Of a stretch of DNA of 33,642 nucleotides, positions 11,216 through 22,272 are shown in pieces. The translations under genes and the position numbers were made by a program. A model generated the notes under the pieces. It saw only the letters and a list, made by a program, of their open reading frames with translations, was not told the origin of the DNA and did not search any database. Numbering within the stretch: position 1 is the first letter of the stretch; the number at the start of each line of letters is the position of its first letter. This DNA comes from Stephanodiscus triporus (lineage: Eukaryota > Bacillariophyta > Thalassiosirophyceae > Thalassiosirales > Thalassiosiraceae), in NCBI GenBank assembly GCA_036939755.1, contig JALLAZ010000003.1:1-33642 (forward strand), in the 5' to 3' direction.

Positions 11216-14200
11216 TTAAATATCGAGCATTCTATTCATACCGTATTGCAAAGATGAGGATTTTCCCCTTTTATTCTGCACTCTCTTCAGCTCTTCGCCG
11301 CGACGCATCCACTCCAGGGGATCATCTCCGACCATCTTTTGAAGCCCTACTTGATCAGTCAGATTTTCCTTTCGGCACATGAGTCTGACATTTTTCAGGC
11401 TCTTCTCTCCTGGGGCGACGCCATGTGTGTCGATGCATTCCTTGATCAGGAGGAGTGCAGATCCTAGCTCATTGGTCCTTCCAAAGTGCTCAACTAGCGA
11501 CCCGTAGGATAGGAGGTCGAGTGGTCTCCCGTCCATTTCAACGTCTTGCTTCAACTTGAATGCCCTGCCGATGCGTTTTTTCTTTACGAGCATTTCTAAC
11601 AGAAGCCTATCACTGTGTGTAGTTGGCGTCTATTGAATTGGAACGTATAGAATTAATGAAAAATGTATCAAGAAAAACAGCATATTGTCATATAAAAGAT
11701 GGCCACTGAATAACACTTACCACTCCGTGCTTTTTGTATTCGGTGTCGTAGAATCTAACCGCTGGCTCGATCCGCCCCGAGTTAGTGAGAACTCGTAACA
11801 TTCCATTGAGAAGATGGGCATCAACGAGTCCCTCTTTTTCTGCTTCAGACTGACAGCATTTCATTTAATCATACACGAGATGACGTTAGATATCTTTCGC
11901 AGGGAAAAAGTCTATGTCAGCATTAAATGGAATGCGCTACTCAACTCACCATAACATGTTTGGCATTTGCCAAGTTCACCCTCACGAGACACTGAGGGCT
12001 GAACGACTCTGGCATGTTTTCTCTCACAGCAAGGGTGAGCCTCAGAATCGACGGATAACCAAGCGTCCGCGAGAATTCGTCCGCAATTTTTTCGATGCGA
12101 TTGATTGGCATGCCGGGAAGATTCTTCTGGAGTTCAAGGATGTGCGCGTCCTCTTCTTCCTGGAGTAAGGGCGACATATACTGTCTCGGCAAAGCCACAT
12201 TGATAGGAGTTGACGATTCAGCTTCACTAAGTTCTTTCTCAGAAGAAGCTACATCTCTGGTTGATTCGACCACTTCCGCGTGGGAATTGCCCCACTGGAT
12301 GTAATCATCTGCATAGATTGTTTTGTTCCGCATGTCTTTGATGGGATTTCCCATTTGATGCTGCAGTGGCACATCATAGGAATTATAACGGGCACGATCA
12401 TCTTGAGAGTCGTTTATATTCATCGAATTGAGTCTAGACTCAGCGATATTTGTTGATGCATTTTGGCTGATAATGTCTCCACTCTTGGCGGTGACACGAC
12501 TGCCAACGAAGTCAGGATTGGGTGTCACATTCGCATGTTTCTCATCATAATACGTTCGCATCATATCAAAAAGTTGACGTGCCTCCATGTCGTCAACTTT
12601 TTGTGTTGAGCCCTCATCGACTAACTCCTGTTGAAGATGTGTTCGGAATGCTGCAAAGTCGTTTGTGGAAACCCCTGGGATGCTGTCTAATTCCTCTGCT
12701 TCTCCTCCTTTCGAGTCATCAATCCCATTCATGGTCTCTTCCATTAATTTGTTGAACTCTTCTTCGTCAAACCACGAATCATCAGGGTTGGAGTCTTCTT
12801 CATCTTCTCCGCGGGCATCAGCATAGAGATTATGGAAGTCATTGGGAATCAAATCCTCTGCCAGTTTGAGATCATTGGTGACCTCGGCCATGGCCTTGAC
12901 GAGAGCCTCTCGGTCCGTCCCCGGTTGGCGCTGCTGTTTACTCACAAAACTGTCGTGAACATTAAATCCATCCTTGATTTCTCCTTCATCATCATCATCC
13001 GAGTCGCTATCGAAGTCGTTACTGTACTCAGCGCCATTATGCTTGACTTGTAACGTAGCCTCGCCATCATCATCAGTCGTACCTTGGCTCGGTCGATACT
13101 TTACAGTTGAAATACCATCATTACCAGGGGAAAGTAGTCCCATCATTTCATCTTTTTCGCTGAACAGTTGATCATTGAGCCAATCCCTACTTACGACCCC
13201 GTCCTCTCCTGCTTCATTGAATCTCCCACTTCCATTCAGCTGCAGCCTCCAATCTTCGTCTGGGTTGTCAAAGCCATCAAAGAACGAGTCTTGATCATCC
13301 TTCCGGTTTCCATGCTCATCACCCATGATCTGTTTGATGTGAAACTTATGCTTCTTTCGTAAGGCCTTACTATCCTTGCCGTCGTTATCATCAAAATCCT
13401 TCTCCCATCCTTCCGGAGATAGACCCGCCTCAACAGAATTCAATCCTGGAATGGCCATATTCTCGTACTGTGGTTGATTGTATGCCTCGATGTAGCGCAA
13501 GGAGTTGGGACAGAGATATCCCCGATTATAGCGACCTGCCCACATGGAACCGAGACCCTTCGCCTCCATAGCCTTAGAGTGGGCGAGTAAGAGAGTGGCG
13601 ATAGGGCGAGTGTCATTCCCATACTCGCGGTGCTCATACGCTTCGTGCCCTTCCACGAACTCATCCTCAACGGAACGGAGAGCGGGTGTATTGGACGGTC
13701 CACCGAATCCGAACAACGAAAGATTCGCTCCATCGCCGTTGCCTACTTGACCACCCATCAACTGCATCTTCTCGTCCTCGGGGATCAATCCCTGAAGCCT
13801 ATACATTAATTTTGTACGTGGGTAATCCAAAACACCGGCATCGTGTGAGCACTCAAACAGCGGGCGCTGTCGTTTATCTAGCATTTAAGTATGACTCACC
13901 TATTCAAGTGATCCTTCCCTCCGCAAGTTCTCAGATGATCCAACCTCCGGACCTTGCTCGCCAGGTAAATAGCGCGCGCAGTACTGGCATCGCCCGCCGC
14001 AGCCGCACACAGCATCAAGGCGCTAACGAATCCGTCGTCCTGACGCACCTCGGCCTGCTCAGCCAATATCACAATCTTTCGCGCCAGCCTGCCGTGGTAC
14101 GACGCTATGCTCTCCCTACGCCGATTCTTCTTGGACGTCCCACCATTGAACTTGGTGGCGACCTCATGGCTCTTGGCCACGGCCCTCAGCGCCGACGTAA

Positions 14201-16158
14201 ACAGCAGCGTCGTGGGCTTGACGCGCACGGTCCTCCCCTCGCTGTCGTCGTACCATCCGTCGTCGTCGCCCTCGATGCTCTTCAGTATCTCTCCGTCGCC
14301 GGCCGCCATCCCATTCTTCGTATTCAATACGTTGTCTGCATTCACCGGCATCATCATCTGCATCATGATCTCGTCCAACAAATCCAACGCCTGTTCGGGC
14401 CGTCCCTAGGTGAGAATGGAAACAGGAAAAAATTTCGAGACGTTTGAACAGAGGGGTGAAGGATACATGGAAGCGTTGCGCGGAATATTGAACTCGTAAC
14501 CGTATTACCTGTGCCGCGAATATTCTCATCAACGCCCCGTACGCCATCACGTCGGGTGCCACGCTGTGAATGCGCATCTCCTTCCACCTCGACCACGCCC
14601 TATTCGCCGCATCGGACTTGATCGACGGGTGGACGTCCGTCCTCGCGATCAGCTTGTGACACGCCGAGAAGAAGGAGGTGTACGCGGACAACGGCGGCAC
14701 GGCGATGGGCGGGCCCAGCCTCGTGTTGTTCGGGTGAGTCGCCCTCCGTACGTCGAACTCAGCGCGCGACACCTCGAGGAGCTCGTCGAGGACGGACTCT
14801 GCGCCACGATAATCCCCCCCGCGCGCGTACACGTCCACCAGCGCCGACCAGAAGTGCCCGTTCGATCGCACGCCGTTGTCCCTACGGAGCTCGTCGACCT
14901 TACGTCCTTCCCAAACGCTCGCGCAGCACGTGAGCATCGACACGTACGAGTACGTCCCGAGCGAAGAGGTCGGGACGTCCAACTCCCGCAGCAGCCGCAG
15001 CACGGACGCCAGGCCGACGGGGACGGTGCGCTTGCCGTTGGCGTCGCGATAGGCGCGCAGGAGGTCCGACAGGAGCTTGTCCGATATCGCGCCGTCGTCG
15101 CCGCGGATCGGACCGAGCGAGGCCGACGATCGACGTTGGAAATCAGCCGCTCCCGGCGTGATTTCGATCGACGACGACGACGACGACAACGACGACGACG
15201 ACGAACCGACGCCGCCGCCGACGCCGCCGGTCTCCAGAAGGAATCGCTCCTCCTCCCTCCTGCCCCTGACGAGCCTCTCCACCTTCCTCCTCAGTCGTCC
15301 GTACTCCCCCGCCATGTGCAGTGGGTACGGACTCGGGCTGCTCGTTAGGTCGCTCGAGTTCCCCATCAGGTCGTCCACGAGGGCGTCGCCCCAGTCGTAC
15401 GTCATCCTGTCCCTCCACCAGGACGGCAACGGCGGACGGGGCGCGCCGGACGACTCGGCCGCCCTCCTCGCCGCGTCCCTCGCCGCCGATCGCACCTCGT
15501 CGGGGGGTATCGTCCCGTCCTCCAGAAGCGCGCGGAATTTGTCGGACGATTCGATCCTCGACTGTATCTCGTTCACCTTGTCGAAGTGCGCGCCGAGCTG
15601 CGATTTCAGCGCCTCCTCCTCCAGCGCGATCTCCACCAGTCGCTCGGTGTTCTCCCCGTCCTCGAGTCGACGCGCGGACGCCTTGGAGTTCGGGCGCGAG
15701 TGCTTCTCCTTCTCGTATTCCAATTCCCGCCGTCGTCTGTGGTACCTCTTCCTCTGCTTCGGGGTGGGCGGACGGACCTCGAGGGAGGTCGACGCCCGAT
15801 CCTTCCTCCCGGCGAATCGACGCGCCTGAATCGTCACCACCCGAGACGAGGCGACGCCATGGAGGCGCGTCGGCGACGGACCGCGGCGGAGGAGGAGGTC
15901 GTCGCGGTGGAGGGGAGGCGGTCGGCAGCCGCCGCCGCCGCCGCCGCCACCGTACGACTCGAGCCGACGCACGGCCGTCGAGAGGGATCGCCCGGCGGCG
16001 GCGACGACTACGACGACGTCGGCATCATCATCGCCGTCTTCTCCCCACCGACCGAGTCGGTGGGACCGCCGCCACAACGACGACGCCACCGCGGAGGACG
16101 AGGGGGCCGCGGTCGGCCTCCTGCGAAGAACGAGCGAGGCCCGATGCGATGATATCAT
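11216..16158 (-). CDS. large PPR-type protein, probably mitochondrial or plastid
   Basis: Five exons on the minus strand: 16158-14509, 14405-13900, 13798-11950, 11849-11721 and 11629-11216, joining in frame to 1,515 residues. Every intron (91-103 nt) starts GTGAGT, GTAATA or GTAAGT and ends AG. The frame is open to 16260 only from a GTG; ATG 16158 gives MISSHRASLVLRRRP, rich in Arg/Ser and almost free of acidic residues, like an organelle presequence. PPR-like helical pairs are visible at YSYVSMLTCCAS, GHFWSALVDVYARGGDYRGAE, DVMAYGALMRIFAAQGRPEQA and LLFTSALRAVAK. They recur near the end at HLLNGMLRVLTNSGRIEPAV and LLSYGSLVEHFGRTNELGSA. PPR proteins bind organelle RNA and act in its processing, stability or translation. 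A Lys/Arg-rich region (about 150-200) and a very acidic non-repetitive stretch of about 400 residues in exon 3 separate the repeat blocks. The RNA target cannot be inferred. Confidence 0.8.
15160..15225. repeat. GAC/CGA trinucleotide microsatellite
   Basis: An imperfect run of GAC-type trinucleotides interrupted by GACAAC lies inside exon 1 of the PPR gene. Read on the minus strand it encodes the poly-serine segment (about residues 325-345) between the GlyVal stretch and IEITPGAADF. It fits expansion of a coding microsatellite. Confidence 0.7.
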
Positions 16159-16425
16159 GACACTTTCGTCCTGCGAGGTCGGCGTCGGTGGTTGGTCCTT
16201 CTCTCGTGCGTCGCCGGAGAGGTTGATGATGATGATCTCTGAGTTTTCTGAGGCGGGCACTCGCCTCGCGGGAGGTGGATGGGGAGGGGAAGGTCAGGCG
16301 CTGTAGTACCTAGGTATTTACTGTTCTACTTACATACATAGGAGTCGGTTATCTACTTAAGTATGTACTCATGTACGTACCACTTGACGCAGAAGAAGAA
16401 GATCAACCAAGGGGACGGATCAGCG
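16159..16425. promoter_or_regulatory. divergent promoter region, PPR protein / D-cysteine desulfhydrase-like
   Basis: Spacer of 267 bp between divergent start codons. Its right part (16310-16380) is unusually rich in short GTAC/TAC motifs (GTACCTAGGTA, ACATACATA, ATGTACGTAC). Similar motifs occur in the spacers near 24.8-24.9 kb and 28.17-28.2 kb, so they may be recurrent core-promoter elements. Confidence 0.4.
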
Positions 16426-18189
16426 ATGCCGACCATGGCAATGACAGCCATAGTCGTGCTTCTGTTGATGCCGACACCCCTCGCTTCCGCATTCGCCTAC
16501 CGCGTCCGGCAACCCCCAAGGCTGTCGACGACGATCATGTCGTCGTCGTCGTCGTCGTCGTCGTCCTCCCGAGCGTCGCGGCGGCGGGTGGACGCGCCGC
16601 ACCCCTACCGACCCCCGACGTACGTCGAGAACGCCCTGACGAACGCGCCGAAAAACGGGCGGCTGCGCCTCGCGAATCTCCCCACGCCCATTCACCACGT
16701 GAAGAACGACGACGGGACGAGGGGCGGCGCGGACGACGACGGCGGGGGTGGGGGGGGAGTGCTGTCGAGGCTGGGCCGGCTGAACGTAGGACTGTACGTC
16801 AAGAGGGACGACGCCACCGGCGGGACCGAGCTGGGCGGGAACAAATTGCGAAAGTTGGAATTCCTCCTCGCGGACGCACTCGCCGTCGGGTCCGACTCGG
16901 TCGTCACCGTAGGGGGGGAGCAGAGCAATCACTGTCGCGCGACCGCCGCCGCGAGGTACGATGCGATGAACGATACGAAACGCGGCGGCCTTTTTTTTTT
17001 TTTTTTTCGCTGGACGTTATTATTGTGATTATTATTTTTCCGTCCGATCCGGGAGATGATAAAGTGCTCTCACCCTCGCTTTACATAAAATCGATCGTTT
17101 TGATTCGAAAATAAATACAATACGTATGGCGCGTAACAAAGCCGGATGGTAGGTCTCTCTCCGCATCTCATCCTGCGCACGACGAGGGCAGGTGCGATTG
17201 AAGAAAAAAGGGACGATATTGGATGGATGGGCAACATACTGTTCGATAGGATGGCCGGGAGCACCATTTACACGTGTACTCCGGGAGAGGTGAGATGTTA
17301 AGTCGTTCCCCCCCCCCCCCCTGCCTCGCCATATTGAATGACGCGATGGGTGTACGATACGATACATCGATTACCATCCACTTAAAATCCAAATACTGTG
17401 TATATTATGTTTCCCACGATGCAGTACACGAGACTGGGATCGGAGAAACTCGTCGAAAGCGTTTGTAACGACATTAGGCGCACGCGAAAGCACAACAATC
17501 CGTATCCCATACCAGTGGGCGGATCCAACGGAATTGGCACATGGGGATACATTAATGCCGTGACCGAGCTCATGCAACAAATGGAAGATATGCGCGTGGA
17601 TGATCCGGACTTTACGTTGGATCATGTCGTTTTCGCGACCGGGAGCGGCGGCACCGCCGCCGGCATTGCCATCGGCTTATCCCTGGCCTACGGCGGCCTA
17701 GGTGTCGGTCACCCCGCGTTTCTGGGCGAATCCGCCCCCCGTTTGCACGCAGTCGGAGTATGCGACAGTCCGGACTACTTCTATCGAACCATGTCCTCCA
17801 TCGCGGATGAAATGGGCATCAAGCTCCCCGATGATAAGACGACCGAGCAATTCATGCGAGAAGCCGTGACCGTCACCAATGGCAAAGGCAGGGGATATGC
17901 GTTCAGCTCCGACGAGGAATTAGATTTCATATCGAGATTCGCTATTGAAACGGGCATCGTTTTGGACCCTGTTTACACGGGAAAGGCGATGTATTACTTC
18001 TTGAAGGATGTGCTGGAAGGGGACCCGGAGGCTTACCGGGATAAAAATATTTTGTTTTGGCACACCGGTGGGAGCATTGGTCTTTATGAGAAGGGGAATG
18101 AGCTGCTGGAGAGGTTGTCTTTGACATCGCGCGTGATTAGAATTAATGCGTCCGTGGTAAACAACGGAACGGGTGGTGGTGACGCATGA
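16426..18189 (+). CDS. plastid-targeted D-cysteine desulfhydrase / ACC deaminase-like PLP enzyme
   Basis: Exons 16426-16955, 17142-17289 and 17425-18189, 480 residues. An in-frame ATG exists at 16363, but starting at 16426 puts a signal peptide at the very N terminus: hydrophobic [14 protein letters not shown] followed by A20-S21-A22-F23, the ASAF motif that directs diatom proteins into the plastid. A Ser-rich transit-like region follows. The enzyme has [23 protein letters not shown] with the PLP lysine near K140, then [17 protein letters not shown] and, across intron 1, [15 protein letters not shown]. Exon 2 continues [16 protein letters not shown] and exon 3 opens [13 protein letters not shown] and [18 protein letters not shown]. 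These are diagnostic of the D-cysteine desulfhydrase/ACC deaminase group, which makes pyruvate, sulfide and ammonia from D-cysteine or opens the ACC ring. Sequence alone does not decide between them. Intron 1 holds a run of 17 T and intron 2 a run of 14 C. Confidence 0.88.
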
Positions 18190-18273
18190 TTTACTCAAAA
18201 TGGAGCCATTCCACAATAGTTTTTTTTTAGTTGAACAAATCATTATGAAATCACAGAACCATGTTGCTACTTG

Positions 18274-19146
18274 TTACAAGTCATGTCTTCCAGATCCTTC
18301 GACATGAGCCACTTCAAACATTAATACGTGGGCAGATAAGTCTCCTCCTTCCACTTCCTCCGATCCGATTGTGTTGAATGTTAATGTCATATCGCCCCTT
18401 CCACCTCCAGGTTTAACTTCGCATCCATCATGGCGGTGCAATGTAACTTTATTGCCACTATCAGTTATCAAATTCACAGAACCTTCCACACACAAGACAT
18501 ACGCCATGCGATCGTTCTTGAATAGGAAATCGAGAGATTGATCAGCGTCCATTTCTGCCACGAACAGATTTGCATCTTGCTCAATCCGAACGGGTGTGTC
18601 GCTTGAAGTATCTTGAGTATCAGATACTAGATGACGCCATTGATTTCTCGCAGTACAAATATTCCTGTTTCTACTTTTCTCTCCATAATGGTCAGGATCA
18701 AACGATCCATACTGTGGAAACAAGCCATCCCTCCTCGGTACAATCCACGTCTGTATAAATCTCAACCCCGTATCTTTCTCTAAATTGAACTCTGAATGTT
18801 GCACTCCTCGTCCAGCAGTCATGAATTGGACGCTTCCCCTCCCCAACGTCTCTTCCGTCCCCATAGAATCTTTGTGAGTCAATTTTCCCTGCACTATGTA
18901 GGTGATTATTTCCATGTTGGCATGTCCGTGTGTACCGAAGCCGCGATTGGGCTGGACGAAATCATCATTCATCACGCGGAGGACTCCAAAGTTTGAATTC
19001 AGCCGGTTGGAATACTCGGCGAATGAAAAATGGAAACGAGATTCGAGCCAGTTCTGCGAGGGAATTTCGTTGGGCGGGTTGCCGAACCAACTCGGGTCCG
19101 GCTCGGACACGAATAATCTGGATGCGGGCACGTGTTTCAGTTGCAT
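18274..19146 (-). CDS. pirin family bicupin (YhhW-like)
   Basis: Uninterrupted frame of 290 residues from ATG 19146; the frame is open a little further only from a TTG. The N-terminal cupin has the pirin metal site: H73 and H75 in GTHGHANMEIITYIVQG, and H117 and E119 in MTAGRGVQHSEFN. Between them lies the LTHKDSMGTEETLGRGS loop that resembles bacterial YhhW. The second cupin (about 170-290, VAEMDADQSLDFLF, LHRHDGCEVKPGGG) is more divergent, as usual. Pirins bind a single Fe ion; some oxidise quercetin in vitro, others act as redox-sensing co-regulators. The role here is not known. It converges on the preceding PLP enzyme with only 84 bp between stop codons. Confidence 0.9.
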   Translation of the reverse strand: MQLKHVPASRLFVSEPDPSWFGNPPNEIPSQNWLESRFHFSFAEYSNRLNSNFGVLRVMNDDFVQPNRGFGTHGHANMEIITYIVQGKLTHKDSMGTEETLGRGSVQFMTAGRGVQHSEFNLEKDTGLRFIQTWIVPRRDGLFPQYGSFDPDHYGEKSRNRNICTARNQWRHLVSDTQDTSSDTPVRIEQDANLFVAEMDADQSLDFLFKNDRMAYVLCVEGSVNLITDSGNKVTLHRHDGCEVKPGGGRGDMTLTFNTIGSEEVEGGDLSAHVLMFEVAHVEGSGRHDL

Positions 19147-19442
19147 GGCTAGCTTGCTGCTTGCTGTGTTGGTCAACGAGTAGAAGCCGAAGAATAGGCG
19201 TGAGTGGCGGTGGCCGGGGCTGGCGGGGGGAAAGAGAGAGCGAGAGAGTCGAGTGTTATGTTACGTATGGTATGGTAGGATCTTACCTTAACACCATATG
19301 GTATCTAATGATATTCCGAAAAAATGAGAACTCCTCTGTAGAGAGTGTGTCGTCACGACTCACGACAGAATGAAAATTTGCGATCCCACCAAATAATCTC
19401 ACGTCGCTTACACTTTTCGTACTCTATGATAACATCAAAATA
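19147..19442. promoter_or_regulatory. divergent intergenic region, pirin / small membrane protein
   Basis: Spacer of 296 bp between divergent start codons. It includes a purine-rich stretch near 19228-19250 and an imperfect palindrome around 19285 (GGTAGGATCTTACC). No definite promoter element could be assigned. Confidence 0.35.
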
Positions 19443-19895
19443 ATGACAGGAAAAGATACAGCTTACGACTACTCCTATGATCCTAGGACCCCCGTGGTTG
19501 CGGAGGCAGTTCCGTCTACGGATCCCGACTCCTATTATGACAAAGATGAACAACGTCCCTCTGACTGTGCGATCATGGCTGGATGTGGCCTTGCTGGGTG
19601 GGTGGTGTGGTAAGCACCATAGGCTGCTCATCTCACATTTCCGCTAAGATGATAACTGACGATGTTTGCTTTTTTTTATAGTGGTCCATTCCTCGCCATA
19701 ATTGCAGCACTAGGTGGAAAATATGCCGCGGATCGAAACCAGGGACCCATTGGAGACTCGGTCAGAGCTGTGGGGAAAATTGCAGCAGCTGCAGGAAAGA
19801 AGGCTCAAGAAGAGCGCCTTTTTTGTAAAATCAAGGCCGCAATTCGTTCGCTGTTTAGCAAAGACGACTGCAACCACTGCGCCAAACAAAAATGA
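19443..19895 (+). CDS. small glycine-rich membrane protein
   Basis: Two exons, 19443-19609 and 19682-19895 (intron 72 nt, GTAAGC / TTTTTTTATAG), 126 residues. Both halves are short and only become a sensible protein when joined. A Tyr/Asp/Pro-rich head (1-45) precedes one continuous glycine-rich hydrophobic stretch that crosses the splice junction: CAIMAGCGLAGWVV then CGPFLAIIAALGG. After that come KYAADRNQGPIGDSVRAVG, an Ala/Lys helix (AAAAGKKAQEER) and a Cys-containing Lys-rich tail. The hydrophobic segment looks like a glycine-zipper hairpin or a single membrane span. A small protein of this style, with a Gly-rich span followed by an IGDxxRAVG helix, seems familiar from other stramenopiles, but I cannot name a function. 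Confidence 0.68.
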
Positions 19896-20252
19896 AAAGA
19901 AATGCGAAACGAAATGCCTTCCTATTGTTATCCTCCTCTATCTTTTCAATAATATACGAGGAACTATGTTACCTAATTAAAGAAGCGGTGACAAACGAAA
20001 GTGATTAATAGCGAAATAGGAAAATGAATTAAATAGGTGGTACCATGCGCTTATTGGAAGGACAACAAAGAGCATTTAATTTGTGGCTGGTTGACATACA
20101 TCGTACTGAATAGTTCACTTTTTGCACAAGAATGTTGACGCTGTAAAATCTCATCTATCGTACATCTTTTCAAAGTAGTGCATTCATCAACATGGGTTGA
20201 TTCAGAATGCCCACTGAGATTACTTGCAAGGAAGCGATCTGAATCAACTCCT
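19896..20252. other. convergent intergenic region
   Basis: About 357 bp of AT-rich DNA between the stop codons of the small membrane protein and the SHOCT-like protein. It should hold both 3' UTRs. No ORF, RNA gene or repeat was recognised. Confidence 0.6.
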
Positions 20253-20993
20253 TTACACTGACATCAATATCTCTGCTCGCTTGTCATCATACTCCTGAGT
20301 CGACAACAAATGTTTCATGTTTTCGAGTTTTTGCAGTCGAGCTGCAGGTGCATCTCCCGTCGTGTTATTGGAAACGTAAGGAAAGGGTGTAGCTGCAGTG
20401 GTGGCGGAAGGATAACCGGTCGCGTAAGTATTTTGCTGATCGACGGGCTGGTCACTAATTGACACTTCAATGTAGACGTTGCGATAGGTAGTATCGCTCG
20501 AGTTTGTACCGCTGAAAGCCCCGATGACGACATCATCTCTGAAATGGTAGCTCACTGAGCTCTGCTTCTGGGAGGCCTCTGCACAGACATCACGGATCCC
20601 TTTGTAGGCTTCTTGCTTTTTTTTTGATACATACACCGCGAACCCAACCATCCCTAACATCATCAGAAGCGGAATGAAAAATAATAAATAATAATAATCT
20701 TTCTTTGATGCTCCGTCACTGTAAGGGTCAGAATAGTTCATCGATGACGTGAACGTCACTCCAAAAATTGTCATGACGACTAAAAAAAAGATAAAGAAGC
20801 AGACCGTGGCAATTAGAGACATGCGCCGCAATCTGTTCAGGGGCTTCAATTTTTCGTTGATTGCATCGCAGAAAGCCTTCCATTCTGTCTCTTGCACCCT
20901 GCCAACCCGTAAAATCGCCGGCATGGTAGGATCGATCCCGAACGAGGAGGTAGAAAAATTACCGCTCCGGAGATTGATGGTGGTGGATGGCAT
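20253..20993 (-). CDS. two-TM membrane protein with C-terminal SHOCT-like helix
   Basis: Uninterrupted ATG-started frame of 246 residues. Two membrane spans are clear: about 59-82 (SLIATVCFFIFFLVVMTIFG) and about 101-122 (YYLLFFIPLLMMLGMVGFAV), separated by a short polar loop. A Lys-rich stretch follows (SKKKQEAYKGIRD), then a domain of about 80 residues containing SSVSYHFRDDVVIGAF and YRNVYIEVSI. The end, ARLQKLENMKHLLSTQEYDD followed by KRAEIL, has the pattern of a SHOCT helix, a short C-terminal oligomerisation motif found on many membrane proteins. The rest matches no family I recognise. The stop codons of this gene and the preceding one converge; the start is 182 bp from the YtoQ start. 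Confidence 0.8.
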   Translation of the reverse strand: MPSTTINLRSGNFSTSSFGIDPTMPAILRVGRVQETEWKAFCDAINEKLKPLNRLRRMSLIATVCFFIFFLVVMTIFGVTFTSSMNYSDPYSDGASKKDYYYLLFFIPLLMMLGMVGFAVYVSKKKQEAYKGIRDVCAEASQKQSSVSYHFRDDVVIGAFSGTNSSDTTYRNVYIEVSISDQPVDQQNTYATGYPSATTAATPFPYVSNNTTGDAPAARLQKLENMKHLLSTQEYDDKRAEILMSV

Positions 20994-21175
20994 GCTGAGT
21001 GATTCGATGAAAGTATTCTTTTGGCCGCATCACTCATTTTGGTGATTGTGTTCGCCTACCTATCTAGAGTATGGAATTATTGTTCCCCTATCTGGCGGGA
21101 AAGCGCTTTCCCCGTCCGGCGGCGGTCAAGAGATAGAGAATCAACAATAATTATCTCAAGGCCAAGCACCAAGCA

Positions 21176-21962
21176 ATGTTGAAGACTGTGAATGCCATGA
21201 CAATCTCTTCCACGAGAGGTATCCAGCGATGCCTCTCGTCCTATGCTGCCTCTCCGGGAAGCAAAATCTGGCGGGTTTATCTGTCGGGTAAGAATGTCTA
21301 GAGGTAGAACGTATCCTTAGTTTGTCTCCACTGCCAGTCAATTTGAAAACACGACCACATTGTAATAGGTGAAATTCATTCCGATTGGAGAGAGTTAATC
21401 GCTGATGGAATCCAGAAAAAGCAGCTACCCGTTCATTTGACATCGCCAAACACTTCTCACGAAGACAGCGACGATTGCGGTGAGAATGAAATCTAGTGTA
21501 TCAAGAGAGTCACTTGACATACTCCTGACTCTAATCCGTGTTCATTCGAATCGCACACTATACGATGATGATGTAGGTGCAATTATCTTGGGGATGGAAG
21601 AGAAGCGTGCAAACTGGGACAAAATCGGTGCCAACATGAACAGCGTACGAACAAAAACGCTGGTCAAGGATGCCGATGTAGTTGTAGTACGGTTTGGAGA
21701 GAAGTACCGCCAGTGGAATGCAGCATTCGACGCAGGTTATGCAGCCGCGTTGGGGAAATCGATAATCACCTTGCACCCGCCTAGCTTATCTCATATGCTG
21801 AAGGAGGTAAATGCCAGCGCCAGCGTTGTATGCGAGGAGCCGGAACAGGTCGTTGACACGCTTGCTTATGTGATTCGGGGAGAGTTGCCAACAACACCTC
21901 GGGATGGAAAAGACTATGTCCCCATTGCAAATAAATTGGGCGCTGGCAATCCTAATCCGTAG
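21176..21962 (+). CDS. YtoQ-family protein (nucleoside deoxyribosyltransferase-like)
   Basis: Three exons, 21176-21287, 21369-21479 and 21577-21962 (introns 81 and 97 nt), 202 residues. The joins recreate the family opening WRVYLSGEIHSDWRELI and later GAIILGMEEKRANWDKIGAN. They are followed by the conserved block VRTKTLVKDADVVVVRFGEK, YRQWNAAFDAGYAAALGKS, ITLHPPSLSHMLKEV and EEPEQVVDTLAYVI. This matches bacterial YtoQ, classed with nucleoside 2-deoxyribosyltransferase-like folds; its reaction is not established. The family normally begins at about residue 32 here; the extra N terminus (MLKTVNAMTISSTRGIQRCL) is basic, Ser-rich and lacks acids, so import into mitochondria is likely. The gene looks bacterial in ancestry but is intron-bearing and fully adapted. 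Confidence 0.86.
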
Positions 21963-22272
21963 TGGGATGCTTCCTTGTCATTCTCCTATTGCCTAATTAT
22001 GAATCGGGCTCGCCTGGTCGCCAGTGTGTTAGAGCTAACGACATCGGATCTATGTGCATGAAAGAAATACAGAATGAAGAATTGACATAATAATGGATAG
22101 AGGCCGCGGAGCTCTTTTACTTATTGCAGTGAAATTGGAACGTATAGAGGGTTAAGCTAGATAGCGGCGGGTTGCAATGGCATCTATGGTAATATTCAAT
22201 TGTGGTGTGAATGAAGTCGTGCTGTTTGTTTCTGGAGGAGGGTGAGATCGTTTCTAGATATTTAAGTGTCCA
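21963..22272. other. convergent intergenic region
   Basis: 310 bp between the YtoQ and tRNase Z stop codons. It should contain both 3' UTRs; nothing else was recognised. Confidence 0.6.

Noticed and set aside
14566..16160. Several 190-280 residue plus-strand ORFs
   Set aside because: Antisense to PPR exon 1; Arg/Pro/Ser repeats reflect the GC-rich trinucleotide bias, not protein structure.
21176..21962. Recent bacterial transfer of the YtoQ gene
   Set aside because: The family is mostly bacterial, but two introns, a targeting-like extension and host-like composition argue for an old acquisition or endosymbiont origin.
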